Positions 16,440 to 24,818 of a DNA stretch of 64,000 bases are shown one piece after another. The notes below the pieces were generated by a model. It made no database searches. It was not told the DNA's origin and saw nothing but the letters and a program-made list of their open reading frames with translations. The position numbers and the translations under genes are program-made. The stretch is from Thermodesulfobacteriota bacterium (GTDB lineage: Bacteria; Desulfobacterota; Desulfobacteria; Desulfobacterales; Desulfosudaceae). The stretch is from positions 43,030 through 107,029 of the forward strand of contig JBFMDX010000006.1 in the NCBI GenBank assembly GCA_040753795.1, in the 5' to 3' direction. How positions within the stretch are numbered: position 1 is the first letter of the stretch; each line of letters begins with the position of its first letter.

Positions 16440-18299
16440 CTATTCAACCGGGTCGCCATGCTTGTCGATCCGCGCCATGAGGTCTTCTCTGGCGTTTTCC
16501 CCCGTAAAAGCAGCGACCTCGTCATAGATCATTTTCAGTTTATCGGAAAGCAGATACGCCGTTTCATAATCGGCAATGATTTCGCCGATATCTTTCGTAA
16601 AAGTTTTTTTGAATCGGGCCCGGATCAGATAAGGCCGGTAATTTCCCGGGTATATCCACTGGTACAGATCCAGATATTGTCGGCCCTCCTCAATACGGCC
16701 CTGGTTGACATTCAACGCCGCCAGGATAACCGGATAATCCATTTTCTTTGACTGGGAATCCTGGAGTATTTTGACCATCTGCGGGTCAACATCCGCCTCG
16801 GTCAGTCCGTCCACATCTTCCCGGTGGTAAGGGATCAGCATCTGATTATAGGGAGAATGCTCCCGTAATGAGCTCATGGTTCGATAAACCTGGGTCCGGC
16901 AAGCCGGCAGACAATGAATCACCTGATCGATCAAGACGTCGTCCCGATAAAAATCCGTGACGTTGCCCTTCTCCGCCTCGTTAAACTTGAAGATATCGGC
17001 GATCCGCTCCGCCAGGATCCGACTGACCAGCCGCTGACCCGCCTGGGTAAAATGCACATGATCGATAAAGAATTCGTTTCCGAAGGCGGCTTCTCCGTTC
17101 AATTGCGCCATGATCTCTCCCAGGGGGATCAGGCACAATCCGGGATTGTCCGATGAATGGTCACGGCAGTAATCGCGCAAGCTTTTCAACAGGACCTCCT
17201 TGGCCCTGAAAGGGATGGCGTCCAGTTCCCTGGCGGCGATAAAATCAGCGCGATCCGTTTTCCCCGTTAATTTTTTCCGGGCCAGGGCATCAAGATAACG
17301 GACGTTGGCGTTGCCGTCGACCTGTTCCCGTGACATCCGCTCCTGGTAAAAAGACGCCAGATCCTGAACCTTTCCGCTCTTGACGACGGCGGCATAATCT
17401 TGAATAAAATCTTTAAAATCGTCATCCTTCTCGCCGGAAAACGGCGGCATATCATAAATATTGCTGACCGGCTCGATGATGATCACCGGGATATTGTGCC
17501 GCCGGTACTGCTTTACAATGGCATCGATGTTTTTGACGAAATTAACGGCCACTTCCCGGTCCATTTCAGGCTTCAGCGGTATGCGCTGCTGACTGAACTG
17601 TTCCTCCATTAGCGTGGCATACTCCGGGGGCGGGTGAATCATGTTCCGGAGGTTGAACAAAAACTGAAAAATGCGGATTTCCGCCAGGGCCAGATAAAGA
17701 GTTTTGGTAACATAATTTCCACCGGTGGTGGCGCTGATCGTTCCGTAATAATCATTATGTCCGGCGTAAATGACCAGAAAATCCGGCTGATAGGCCAAAA
17801 TCTTGGATGCCATATCCCTGACGCAATAACTGGTAATGGCGCTTAGCCCCAGGTTGATCGTTTCCACTTTTTCGTATTTGCCGCCGGCCGCCAGGGCCAG
17901 TTCGGTCATTTTACCGAACGATTGATTGGGCTGATACGGAAACCCCTGGGCAGTCGACTCTCCGACGATAAAACCCCGCAGTGTCGCGGCGGCCTTTTCC
18001 CGGGAAAATTTGTTGACTGACATCATATCCGGAACCGTGTCCGGTCTGGTCAGCGCCCGGCGGGGGTAATATTTTTTAAACAGATTAACGTTGGTTATAT
18101 AGGTGTCTTCCAGATAACGGGGAGATATAAACGGACGGGTGTCAATGCCATAGCCGGCGACCCGCAACCCGATTTCGGTCAGAACAAGAATAATGACGAT
18201 CAGTAAACAGAAGATCATGTTGAAAAGCGCCTTTTTCCCGGCGCTGATCTTCTCTCCGGCGTTATGCGATCCGGCGTGAAATACCGGTTCTTTATCCAT
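16440..18299 (-). CDS. Membrane-anchored SGNH/GDSL-like hydrolase, long form
   Basis: 619 residues. After a short cytoplasmic N-terminus a single helix (ALFNMIFCLLIVIILVLTEIGL) anchors an extracytoplasmic domain. The SGNH blocks are recognisable: IVGESTAQGFPY (nucleophile Ser in GES), FLVIYAGHNDYYG (block III Asn), and DHVHFTQAGQRL (Asp-His). The C-terminal 150 residues have a TPR-like helical character (LAALNVNQGRIEEGRQYLDLY). Such proteins act as O-acyl esterases or transferases on surface glycans; the acceptor is unknown. It follows the gene at 18367-19581 by 67 bp in the same direction. Confidence 0.8.
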   Translation of the reverse strand: MDKEPVFHAGSHNAGEKISAGKKALFNMIFCLLIVIILVLTEIGLRVAGYGIDTRPFISPRYLEDTYITNVNLFKKYYPRRALTRPDTVPDMMSVNKFSREKAAATLRGFIVGESTAQGFPYQPNQSFGKMTELALAAGGKYEKVETINLGLSAITSYCVRDMASKILAYQPDFLVIYAGHNDYYGTISATTGGNYVTKTLYLALAEIRIFQFLFNLRNMIHPPPEYATLMEEQFSQQRIPLKPEMDREVAVNFVKNIDAIVKQYRRHNIPVIIIEPVSNIYDMPPFSGEKDDDFKDFIQDYAAVVKSGKVQDLASFYQERMSREQVDGNANVRYLDALARKKLTGKTDRADFIAARELDAIPFRAKEVLLKSLRDYCRDHSSDNPGLCLIPLGEIMAQLNGEAAFGNEFFIDHVHFTQAGQRLVSRILAERIADIFKFNEAEKGNVTDFYRDDVLIDQVIHCLPACRTQVYRTMSSLREHSPYNQMLIPYHREDVDGLTEADVDPQMVKILQDSQSKKMDYPVILAALNVNQGRIEEGRQYLDLYQWIYPGNYRPYLIRARFKKTFTKDIGEIIADYETAYLLSDKLKMIYDEVAAFTGENAREDLMARIDKHGDPVE

Positions 18300-18366
18300 C
18301 CTGCCCCCCCCGATTGATCACAATTTACTAAGGATAAGGATAAAATTTGCTTGCCGGTTCATCGCC

Positions 18367-19581
18367 TTATGGCCCGGCAGACTTTGGAAACACTACCTCG
18401 TGAATGATATCCGCCACAACCGCATGACCCTTTTCATTCCAGTGGGTATCGTCCGGCCAATAAATGAGGTCACCGGAATCATTCCATTCTTTTTCCGCGG
18501 CTTCGGTTAAAAACGGGGCCAGGTCAACAAACCTCAACCCATTCTCCCGGCAGGATTCCGCCAGCGCTTCGCCCAGGCCCCCCTGACGCTTTGCCTGATC
18601 CCATGGCCGGCGGCCATCGACCACCCAGTCGTACACCTCTTCCTTCGCGGGGAACAGGACAACCACGGTTTGTAAGCCGTGAGCCGCGGCCGCCTTCTGA
18701 ATGCCCCGGATGGTATTGACAAGCGCGGGGTAGTTGGCATGGCCAAAGGCCATTGACCTGGTCCGGTCCCGGCTGATGACATAAGGTTCATAAAACAGCA
18801 CCGATCGGCCGTCCGGAAGCTGCCGGGCCAGCACCTGCGGCGCCGACCGGTTGCCGAGGCGGAGTTTTTCCGCCAGCATGACAATAGGCGACCGCCGCAC
18901 AAAACTGCCGGCACGGACCCCCAGGGCGCCCCAGCCGTCATTCCACGGTAACTCCGCCAGGTCGGTTTTCCCGCCCTCATAATAGTCGTCATCCAGATCA
19001 TTGCCCGAGAACAGCGTCACCAGAACCAACGCCCCGGCATCAACCCGCAGCCTGTCCGCCTCCAGGGCGAAATTAACGTAACTCTGCCACGGGGACCCGG
19101 GTATGGAAAGGTTGTATGGCCTGGCGTCATACCGTTCCCGGAGTTGCGCCACCCAGGTGCGGCTCTGCGTCGTTTCGAGGCCGACCCCGAAAGAGTCCCC
19201 CAGAACAATCACATCATATACATCTTCATCCCGGACCTCCCGGCTGTTACTGAACCCGAAGGAATCCGTTTCAAATACGACCCGCCGCTTTATTCGAAAA
19301 CTCGCGTCGCCGAGCATGGCGGCCAGATCACCGTAAGTCTCACCCTCATACCGGACGTCTTTTTTGTACCGGGAAATCAGCGGCAATTTCGGCCAGCGAT
19401 TGATGAACATCTCGTGGGGCCGATAATAAAACAATTTTTCGCCGAATATCCGCAGTCCGGTATCCGCGCCCAGGACAGCCAGAACCGTTGATATCGCAAC
19501 AACAGCAAACGGAATAATCCCTGCTTTGATCTTTTCCTTCAGGCGTGGAAAGATTTCTCGGACCGGACCGATGGCTATCAC
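18367..19581 (-). CDS. Membrane-anchored SGNH/GDSL-like hydrolase, short form
   Basis: 404 residues, with GTG start at 19581 preceded by GGAGGAGGA at 9 nt. One N-terminal helix (IIPFAVVAISTVLAVLGADTG) is followed by YDVIVLGDSFGVGLE (GDS nucleophile), VTLFSGNDLDDDYY (Asn block) and WPDDTHWNEKGHAVV (Asp and His), so the catalytic set is complete. The layout resembles AlgJ/AlgX-like O-acetyltransferase accessory proteins, but no MBOAT partner is in the window. With the next two genes it forms a small surface-modification operon (inference). Confidence 0.82.
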   Translation of the reverse strand: MIAIGPVREIFPRLKEKIKAGIIPFAVVAISTVLAVLGADTGLRIFGEKLFYYRPHEMFINRWPKLPLISRYKKDVRYEGETYGDLAAMLGDASFRIKRRVVFETDSFGFSNSREVRDEDVYDVIVLGDSFGVGLETTQSRTWVAQLRERYDARPYNLSIPGSPWQSYVNFALEADRLRVDAGALVLVTLFSGNDLDDDYYEGGKTDLAELPWNDGWGALGVRAGSFVRRSPIVMLAEKLRLGNRSAPQVLARQLPDGRSVLFYEPYVISRDRTRSMAFGHANYPALVNTIRGIQKAAAAHGLQTVVVLFPAKEEVYDWVVDGRRPWDQAKRQGGLGEALAESCRENGLRFVDLAPFLTEAAEKEWNDSGDLIYWPDDTHWNEKGHAVVADIIHEVVFPKSAGP

Positions 19582-19691
19582 AGCTAATAATCCTCCTCCA
19601 GTTGAGAATCATAGCCAATTTTACTGATGTGTCAATCTATAGTATTCTAAAAAATGATGAGGGCCTGATGATAAATTCAGAGGGAGAATGC

Positions 19692-20048
19692 ATGAAGAAC
19701 AAACGGATCGAACTGGATTTCGGGGTATTTGTTCTTGAAGCCGGACTGTTTGACACCGCCATGGCTCAAAAATTCGCGGAACGCCTGCCGCTGACGGTCA
19801 GCCTGACGTCGTGGGGCAGGGAGCTGTATGGATCTATCGGCATGGACCTCGGCGAAGAGGATCCGGTGCCGGCCATCCCTGAAGGCGGAATCGCCTACAC
19901 CCGCAACGGTCATTATGTGTGCATATTTTTCGGCCAGACGCCGGCCTGGCCGGTGGAGTACATCGGGCAGATAACCGGCAGCCAGTGGACAAGGCTCCTG
20001 GAAAACCCGTCCGTTGATGCCGTGACCATCCGGTTGAAAGCTGGATAG
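19692..20048 (+). CDS. Cyclophilin-like fold protein
   Basis: 118 residues from the ATG at 19692, which is preceded by GAGGGAGAA; an open frame back to 19545 runs through the divergent promoter region. The protein matches the small cyclophilin-like family (TM1367 type): LPLTVSLTSWGRELYGSIG, EEDPVPAIPEGGIAYTRNGHYVCIFFG and a final strand ending VTIRL. These proteins have a peptidyl-prolyl-isomerase barrel without clear catalytic residues, and their role is unknown. It probably forms an operon with the membrane protein 11 bp downstream. Confidence 0.7.
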   Translation: MKNKRIELDFGVFVLEAGLFDTAMAQKFAERLPLTVSLTSWGRELYGSIGMDLGEEDPVPAIPEGGIAYTRNGHYVCIFFGQTPAWPVEYIGQITGSQWTRLLENPSVDAVTIRLKAG

Positions 20049-20059
20049 AGAGAATACCT

Positions 20060-20473
20060 ATGGTTTCGCCACGATCCGCCATGATCTGGAACATATTGGA
20101 ACTGGTGCTCCTGACGACCGGCCTGGCCGGTTCGGCGACCGCCTGCCTGGCCAACTATGGCTGGCACTGGTTTCGGGAAAGCGTGTTTTACATGTCCTGG
20201 TCCGCCGCGCCTTTTCTGATGATGGGAATCGGCAGCCATCTCGCCGGCAGATTCGTAAGATCGCCTGCCTTACGTCCGACCATGACGTTGCTGGCCTTTC
20301 TGCTGGCCTTTCTGTCGCTGACGGCTTATATCCCGGCGGTGCTTCATCCCCACCACTCCTCCGGAATGGTTTTTGCCGTCCTGCCCCTGTGCTGGATGAT
20401 CGGTATTCCGGCCGTCCTGACCTTCGTCACGGTCTGCTTTCTGGTCGCGGAAAGCTGGCGCCGAAGGGGATGA
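20060..20473 (+). CDS. Hypothetical four-helix membrane protein
   Basis: 137 residues. Four hydrophobic stretches are visible (ILELVLLTTGLAGSATACL; FYMSWSAAPFLMMGIGSHL; PTMTLLAFLLAFLSLTAYI; WMIGIPAVLTFVTVCFLVA) with a positively charged end (ESWRRRG). No family is recognised and no catalytic motif is seen. The start follows the previous stop by 11 bp with a modest AGAGAGAA ribosome site, suggesting co-expression with the cyclophilin-like protein. Confidence 0.55.
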   Translation: MVSPRSAMIWNILELVLLTTGLAGSATACLANYGWHWFRESVFYMSWSAAPFLMMGIGSHLAGRFVRSPALRPTMTLLAFLLAFLSLTAYIPAVLHPHHSSGMVFAVLPLCWMIGIPAVLTFVTVCFLVAESWRRRG

Positions 20474-20530
20474 ATCCGGTTCGGAAATCCTTCTTGTTAA
20501 AAACGGCCGCTTTCTCTACAATAACTTTAC

Positions 20531-20552
20531 TATGGCCCGGATCCGGGCCATA
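20531..20552. promoter_or_regulatory. Perfect 22-bp palindrome upstream of the OmpA gene
   Basis: A gapless palindrome centred between 20541 and 20542 (half-site TATGGCCCGGA) lies in the 127-bp gap before the OmpA-family gene. It lacks a loop and a following T-run, so it is not a normal intrinsic terminator. A dimeric-protein operator is one explanation; as RNA it could only form a hairpin by opening the centre. Function is inferred. Confidence 0.45.
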
Positions 20553-20600
20553 AGGCCGGAGCTTGTAATTTAAAATGATCTATTATCAAAGGAGTTTATT

Positions 20601-21437
20601 ATGCGCCGTCCCCGCGTATCCCTTTTGTTACCCGTCCTGATCCTGGCCTTTACCGCCGCCGTCAACGCCGCGCCACAGGCGGACACGGCCGGTTGTTCCG
20701 ACCACCCGTTGTTCACCCGCATGACCAACATGCGCCTGGTCTACTGCAAAACGCTTCCTTTCGACAGTTTCAAGTTCAAAACCGGCAAAGGGACGGACGT
20801 GACGGTGGAGGGCAAGCGCTTTGAAATCAAATACCAGATTCATGAAGGCAACGAATACCCCGGCCCCCTGGCCATCATCCGCAATCACCAGGAAGCCATC
20901 AAAAAGATAGGCGGAACGGTCCTGTTTGAAGACCAGCGGTACACCTGGCTGAAAGTGGAAAAAGACGGCAAGGAGATCTGGGCCCAGGTGGATACCGCCT
21001 GGAACAAGGGATACATGCTGATCATCATCGAAAAGCAGGCCATGGCCCAGGAAGTGGTCGCCAGCGCCGAACTGTTCAAATCCGGCCTGAACACCGCCGG
21101 CCATGTGGAGGTGCCGGGCATTTTTTTTGACACCGGCAAGGCGACTTTGAAACCCGAATCCGAAGCCGCCGTAGCCGAAATCGCCAAACTGCTCAAGGCC
21201 GATCCCGGCCTCAAAGTTTACGTGGTGGGGCACACCGATAACACCGCCTCCCTTGACCTGAACCTGAAGCTTTCCCGGGAGCGGGCCGAGGCCGTAGTCC
21301 AGGCCCTGGTGGGCGGACACGGCATCGACGCCGGTCGCCTGACCGGCCAGGGCGTCGGGCCCCTGGCGCCGGTGGCCAGCAACGACAGCGAGGACGGCCG
21401 GGCCAAAAACCGGCGAGTGGAACTGGTCAAGCAGTAA
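20601..21437 (+). CDS. OmpA-family outer-membrane/peptidoglycan-binding protein
   Basis: 278 residues with a signal peptide (LLLPVLILAFTAAVNA before APQAD). The middle region (about 40-165) resembles DUF4892-type domains of envelope proteins. The C-terminus is an OmpA-like domain: GIFFDTGKATLKPESE, LKVYVVGHTDN and KLSRERAEAVV, with NDSEDGRAKNRRVEL carrying the conserved Asp/Arg that contact peptidoglycan. Location is therefore the periplasm, tethered to the cell wall. GGAG lies ahead of the ATG, and a 22-bp palindrome sits about 50 bp upstream. Confidence 0.85.
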   Translation: MRRPRVSLLLPVLILAFTAAVNAAPQADTAGCSDHPLFTRMTNMRLVYCKTLPFDSFKFKTGKGTDVTVEGKRFEIKYQIHEGNEYPGPLAIIRNHQEAIKKIGGTVLFEDQRYTWLKVEKDGKEIWAQVDTAWNKGYMLIIIEKQAMAQEVVASAELFKSGLNTAGHVEVPGIFFDTGKATLKPESEAAVAEIAKLLKADPGLKVYVVGHTDNTASLDLNLKLSRERAEAVVQALVGGHGIDAGRLTGQGVGPLAPVASNDSEDGRAKNRRVELVKQ

Positions 21438-21496
21438 ACGCGGAATAGGTAAAATCAGGTCAACGGATTATCATAACCCTAATACAAGGAGAACCC

Positions 21497-21895
21497 ATGA
21501 AAACAAAATCCGCTTTAATTATTGCCATTATCATGCTTCTGCCTGTCCTGGGCATGGCCCAGGAAGGGGCTACAATTACCGTGGATGATATTCAGATCTG
21601 CACCGGCGTTCAGGAACGTCAGCCGGTCGGCGCGGGAGAAGCCTTTGCCCGTGACATCGGCCAGCTTTACTGCTTCACCAAACTGAGTGCCGGCCAGGAC
21701 AGCGCCAGCGTCTCTCATGTCTGGTATTACAACGACAAGGAAACGCTCAAGGTGGCCTTGAACATGGGCGCAAAAACCTGGCGGACCTGGTCCGTTAAGC
21801 AGATCCCGAATACCATGACCGGCCAGTGGCGGGTGGATGTGGTAGCCGTTGACGGCGCGGTGCTGACGAGCAAGGCTTTCACGATCAACGAGTAG
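21497..21895 (+). CDS. DUF2914 exported protein
   Basis: 132 residues. A signal peptide (ALIIAIIMLLPVLGMAQ) is followed by a small beta-sandwich-like domain matching DUF2914: YCFTKLSAGQ, VSHVWYYNDKE, TWRTWSVKQI and GQWRVDVVAVDG. DUF2914 occurs as a single domain or attached to kinases and membrane proteins; no activity is known. It starts 59 bp after the OmpA gene, with AAGGAGAA ahead of the ATG, and is probably co-expressed as an envelope protein. Confidence 0.8.
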   Translation: MKTKSALIIAIIMLLPVLGMAQEGATITVDDIQICTGVQERQPVGAGEAFARDIGQLYCFTKLSAGQDSASVSHVWYYNDKETLKVALNMGAKTWRTWSVKQIPNTMTGQWRVDVVAVDGAVLTSKAFTINE

Positions 21896-21936
21896 CGCCA
21901 ATTCTGTAACCGTTGGCGTTTTTTTAAGGTTGCTTG

Positions 21937-22590
21937 ATGTCCGGATGCGGCTGTGAAATGGAGGCCCGGAATGATCAGGAGAGGAGAACGCTCCTGATCG
22001 TTCTGGGCATCAACGCCTTCATGTTCGTGTTCGAACTGGCGCTTGGGCTGCTGGCCGAATCCACCGGCCTGATTGCCGATTCCCTGGACATGCTGGCCGA
22101 CGCTTCCGTGTATTCCATCAGCCTCTATGCCGTGGGCAAAAGCGCCGCCATGAAAACCCGGGCCGCCCGGTTCAGCGGCCTCTCCCAGATTGTTCTGGCC
22201 CTGCTGGTCCTGGCGGATGTGGTGCGGCGGTTCATCCTCGGCAGCGACCCGGTCAGCGGACTGATGATGGGCGTCGGGGTTATCGCCCTGATCGCCAACG
22301 CCATCTGCCTGCGGCTGATCGCGAAACACCGCCACGACGGCGTGCACATGCGGGCTTCGCTGATCTTTTCCCAGAACGATGTCATCGCCAATGCCGGCGT
22401 CATCCTGTCCGGCGGGCTGGTGTGGTTTCTGGGCAGCCGCTATCCGGACCTGGTCATCGGCCTGATCATCGGAGCGGTGGTGCTGCGCGGCGGCATCCGC
22501 ATTCTAAAAGAAGCCGCGGCACAGAAGACCGGATCCTCCTGCGCCTGCCGGCCGGAAGAAAATACCCTCCCACCGGACCGGCTTTTATAG
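21937..22590 (+). CDS. Cation diffusion facilitator-like transporter
   Basis: 217 residues from the ATG at 21937 (a TTG codon immediately precedes it). Six hydrophobic segments and the metal-site helix LIADSLDMLADAS place it in the CDF superfamily; the second site reads FSQNDVIANAGVIL, where many zinc exporters have HxxxD, so metal preference may differ. The cysteine-containing start (MSGCGCEME) and end (SSCACRPEE) could bind metal. The long cytoplasmic C-terminal domain of CzcD/YiiP is absent, as in short CDF members. The likely role is divalent cation export at the inner membrane. Confidence 0.8.
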   Translation: MSGCGCEMEARNDQERRTLLIVLGINAFMFVFELALGLLAESTGLIADSLDMLADASVYSISLYAVGKSAAMKTRAARFSGLSQIVLALLVLADVVRRFILGSDPVSGLMMGVGVIALIANAICLRLIAKHRHDGVHMRASLIFSQNDVIANAGVILSGGLVWFLGSRYPDLVIGLIIGAVVLRGGIRILKEAAAQKTGSSCACRPEENTLPPDRLL

Positions 22591-22926
22591 GTCACCACTT
22601 GATGTACGGGTTAATAATCGGATCCTCTCCCGATTGGTTGGAGAGCAACTGCACAAGCTTCCCGGTTGAGCCGATGTGCTTCGGAAGGGTTCAATGGGTC
22701 AAGGATTCAAGGGTCCAAGTGAACAACCGTAATAAAGCCTGTCGAATGCGTTAAACCTCGATGAGGGATTGAAGCCCGGCTATTATTCACTGGGGGTTCC
22801 GGCATCATTTGGACAAACTATTTGCCAGGAGAAAAGAACGTGCTGCTTTGGTGCGGCATGGTCCTCGCCATCCCCAACAGCAGATGGTTAGAGGTTCATT
22901 TCCTTATTTCCTGCTGGTTGCTCGTA
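22591..22926. other. Intergenic stretch without a recognisable gene
   Basis: 336 bp between the CDF gene and the convergent lipoprotein gene. Short frames exist on the plus strand but have no ribosome site or recognisable content. No tRNA-like fold or strong terminator was recognised. Base composition falls towards the AT-richer accessory patch on the right. Confidence 0.5.
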
Positions 22927-23436
22927 TTATTTCACGTTCTTCAGAGTTTGTTTCGCTAATTTTTCCGCTATAAAAATGCCTATTACGTTCAGTTCATTTC
23001 TATTGGGAGTCTCTTCTAATGGATGGCTATACCTCAGGGTAAAAATCAACATATCTTCGTTACTATTCGTCCAATCAGAATTCCATGAATATACTTTTTG
23101 ATTCGGCTTTGTCGTACCGTCCACGAAGTCGGTCCAACCCCTTACATGTGAGGTTGGAATTTCTGGATTGAGCCAATCCGTCTTGAGTTGCTTCCATCCT
23201 TTGGCATCCAACCGTCGATTGAGTTCGGCAATGTTCTCATTTGCCGGGTATTCCGCGTAAACTTTGTAGTAAACTTGGTCGGTCCCGTTTAATTTTTCAT
23301 ATCTAACATTTGATGCACCATTCAATATAATCAAAGAATCTGAATAATCAGATGGTGACTGGCTACTTTTTGAGCAGCCAAAAAGCAACATGATTAAAAA
23401 AAAGATTAGAAATACTGGCTGTGATTTTCTCGGCAT
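22927..23436 (-). CDS. Putative lipoprotein, unknown function
   Basis: 169 residues. The N-terminus has a hydrophobic stretch and lipobox (FLIMLLFGCS), so the mature protein should be lipidated at the Cys. The rest is polar (SDSLIILNGASNVRYEKLNG, TDFVDGTTKPNQKVYSWNSDWTN) with no family recognised. Codon use is clearly AT-richer than the neighbours and the gene stands alone next to inverted-repeat elements, suggesting acquired DNA. AGAGGT lies 5 nt before the ATG. Confidence 0.65.
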   Translation of the reverse strand: MPRKSQPVFLIFFLIMLLFGCSKSSQSPSDYSDSLIILNGASNVRYEKLNGTDQVYYKVYAEYPANENIAELNRRLDAKGWKQLKTDWLNPEIPTSHVRGWTDFVDGTTKPNQKVYSWNSDWTNSNEDMLIFTLRYSHPLEETPNRNELNVIGIFIAEKLAKQTLKNVK

Positions 23437-23586
23437 TCATACCTCTAACATTATAATTAAGTAGAAAGTTGTCATGTATTTCATATCAAGGAGACACATG
23501 GAAAACAATGATAAATCCCTATAATCGTTGCCGAAGCTTTAAATTCGCCGCGTTCGGAAAAGGGTTTTTTGTTAGCGACCTGCGGG

Positions 23587-23725
23587 CATTTTGGGAAGCA
23601 AGGGATCAGGGAACTTCGCGTCAGGGATTTCTCGCTGTTTGAGGGTGAAGTCCGGACATTTCATGAAATATTGAACAGCCCGAGTTCGAGAAATTCAGCG
23701 AAGTTTCCTGATCCCGCCCAAAATG
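23587..23725. repeat. Long imperfect inverted repeat, family 1, copy A
   Basis: Outer arms CATTTTGGG (left) and CCCAAAATG (right) enclose GGGATCAGG-AACTTCGC and its complement, then ATTTCTCG and CGAGAAAT. The core reads TTTCTCGCTGTTTGAGGG, a variable centre, and CAGCCCGAGTTCGAGAAA. The same core occurs at 23837-23980 (inverted) and 48598-48804. The apparent short ORFs crossing it are products of the repeat. Confidence 0.75.
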
Positions 23726-23836
23726 ATCGGGGAGCGGACAAAATCCCTTTTTACGAATGCGATCCCTGTTCGTGAACAAAATTTGCTGGTGAAAAAATAG
23801 CATGCGGAATTGCCAAAAGCATGTTTGTTCGCGCCT

Positions 23837-23980
23837 GACCCTTTTGGGGCGGCTGTCCTCATCCACGGCGTTTCTCGAACTCGGGCTGAGCCGGATTTTT
23901 CTGAAAGATCTGTCTACACCCTCAGACAGCGAGAAACGCTCCTCGCGGATGACGCCATCCGGCTTTTTCCCAAAAGGCTC
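23837..23980. repeat. Long imperfect inverted repeat, family 1, copy B (inverted orientation)
   Basis: Outer arms GACCCTTTTGGG (23837-23848) and CCCAAAAGGCTC (23969-23980) surround the family core on the minus strand: TTTCTCGCTGTCTGAGGG, a variable centre, then AGCCCGAGTTCGAGAAA. Inner arm segments (CATCC near the left core, GGATG near the right) also pair. It lies 111 bp from copy A in opposite orientation. Confidence 0.75.
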
Positions 23981-24069
23981 AATGGCGCTCACAACCACAC
24001 TTTTGGCAACGGCGGTCGCCAATGGGAGCCAGGGCTTCCACTGAACATATTAAAAAACGATTAATTTCA

Positions 24070-24168
24070 ATTTTGATGGAAAAGTAAAAAGTCCAGGATC
24101 AAGGCGTCGCAAATCCCGAAGGATGCAGCGCAACGCAGATATTGGACTTTTTACGAAGCCATCAATTT
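24070..24168. repeat. Inverted-repeat element, family 2
   Basis: Perfect 12-bp arms GTAAAAAGTCCA (24084-24095) and TGGACTTTTTAC (24143-24154) extend outward with four mismatched positions to TTGATGG and CCATCAA. The 47-bp centre contains GGATCAAGGCGTCGCAAATC. No coding capacity. It sits just after the 3' end of the minus-strand gene at 24181 and could also act as a transcript end. Confidence 0.7.
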
Positions 24169-24180
24169 TAAGAGATTGCC

Positions 24181-24741
24181 TTACCACTTGATGGTGATGA
24201 TGGAGGCGGCCATGGCGGCGCCGCCGAAGATGCCGGCGCCGGCATGACCACCGCCGCCGTCGGAATCCGCCATAAAGATGGACGCCAGGCAGCCCAGGGC
24301 ACCCAGCGTGCCGAGAATGATATGGGCGTTATCTCGGGAATAAAGACCGTCTTCGGGCGTGAACCGGTTTTGGTATTCCATGTAGCCCGTCGTTACGGCG
24401 CCGGCCGCTGCCAGCGTCGCGCCGTAAGCCGCTCCATAATGAATGCCCTTGCTGCTATTGGTTACCGCCGCCAGTGCGACCAGACCCGCCGCCGAAAAGC
24501 CCAGGTACTTGTGCAGATCCGTTAAATTGATTGAGTTGCCGGCCGGTTTTCTGGAAACGCTTTTAGGGGGGCATTCGCTGCAGGGAGCCTCCGCCCGCCA
24601 GGATCCCATGGCAAGAGTGTCTCCCAGGGAAGGCATGTCTTTTCGCCAGTCCAGAAGCGCCGACGGATCGGCAAAACACACCTGATTCATAAAAAACATG
24701 ATGACCAGTACGACCACTCCCGTTTTCATTCTGTGACGCAT
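24181..24741 (-). CDS. Exported/membrane protein with histidine-containing helices, unknown function
   Basis: 186 residues. A signal-peptide-like N-terminus (VVVLVIMFFMNQVCFA) is followed by a CSEC pair near residue 57, then four hydrophobic segments, each with a histidine near one end: LHKYLGFSAAGLVALAAV, IHYGAAYGATLAAAGAVTTG, NAHIILGTLGALGCLASIFM and GHAGAGIFGGAAMAASII. The pattern recalls small b-type-cytochrome-like membrane proteins, but heme binding is only an inference. AGGAGG lies 5-6 nt before the first ATG. It stands alone between inverted-repeat elements and the MOSC gene. Confidence 0.55.
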   Translation of the reverse strand: MRHRMKTGVVVLVIMFFMNQVCFADPSALLDWRKDMPSLGDTLAMGSWRAEAPCSECPPKSVSRKPAGNSINLTDLHKYLGFSAAGLVALAAVTNSSKGIHYGAAYGATLAAAGAVTTGYMEYQNRFTPEDGLYSRDNAHIILGTLGALGCLASIFMADSDGGGGHAGAGIFGGAAMAASIITIKW

Positions 24742-24818
24742 GATTCCTCCTCGTTCTTCCCGGGAACATCCCTGCTTGACAAATTCCCTTTATCCCATTG
24801 CGTTAGGAATCCCGGGAG

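Noticed and set aside
23569..24064. Several short ORFs with phrases like SLSEG and SPSSRN
   Set aside because: They are translations of inverted-repeat copies A and B; the same peptides recur at copy C, showing the DNA repeat, not a protein, is conserved.
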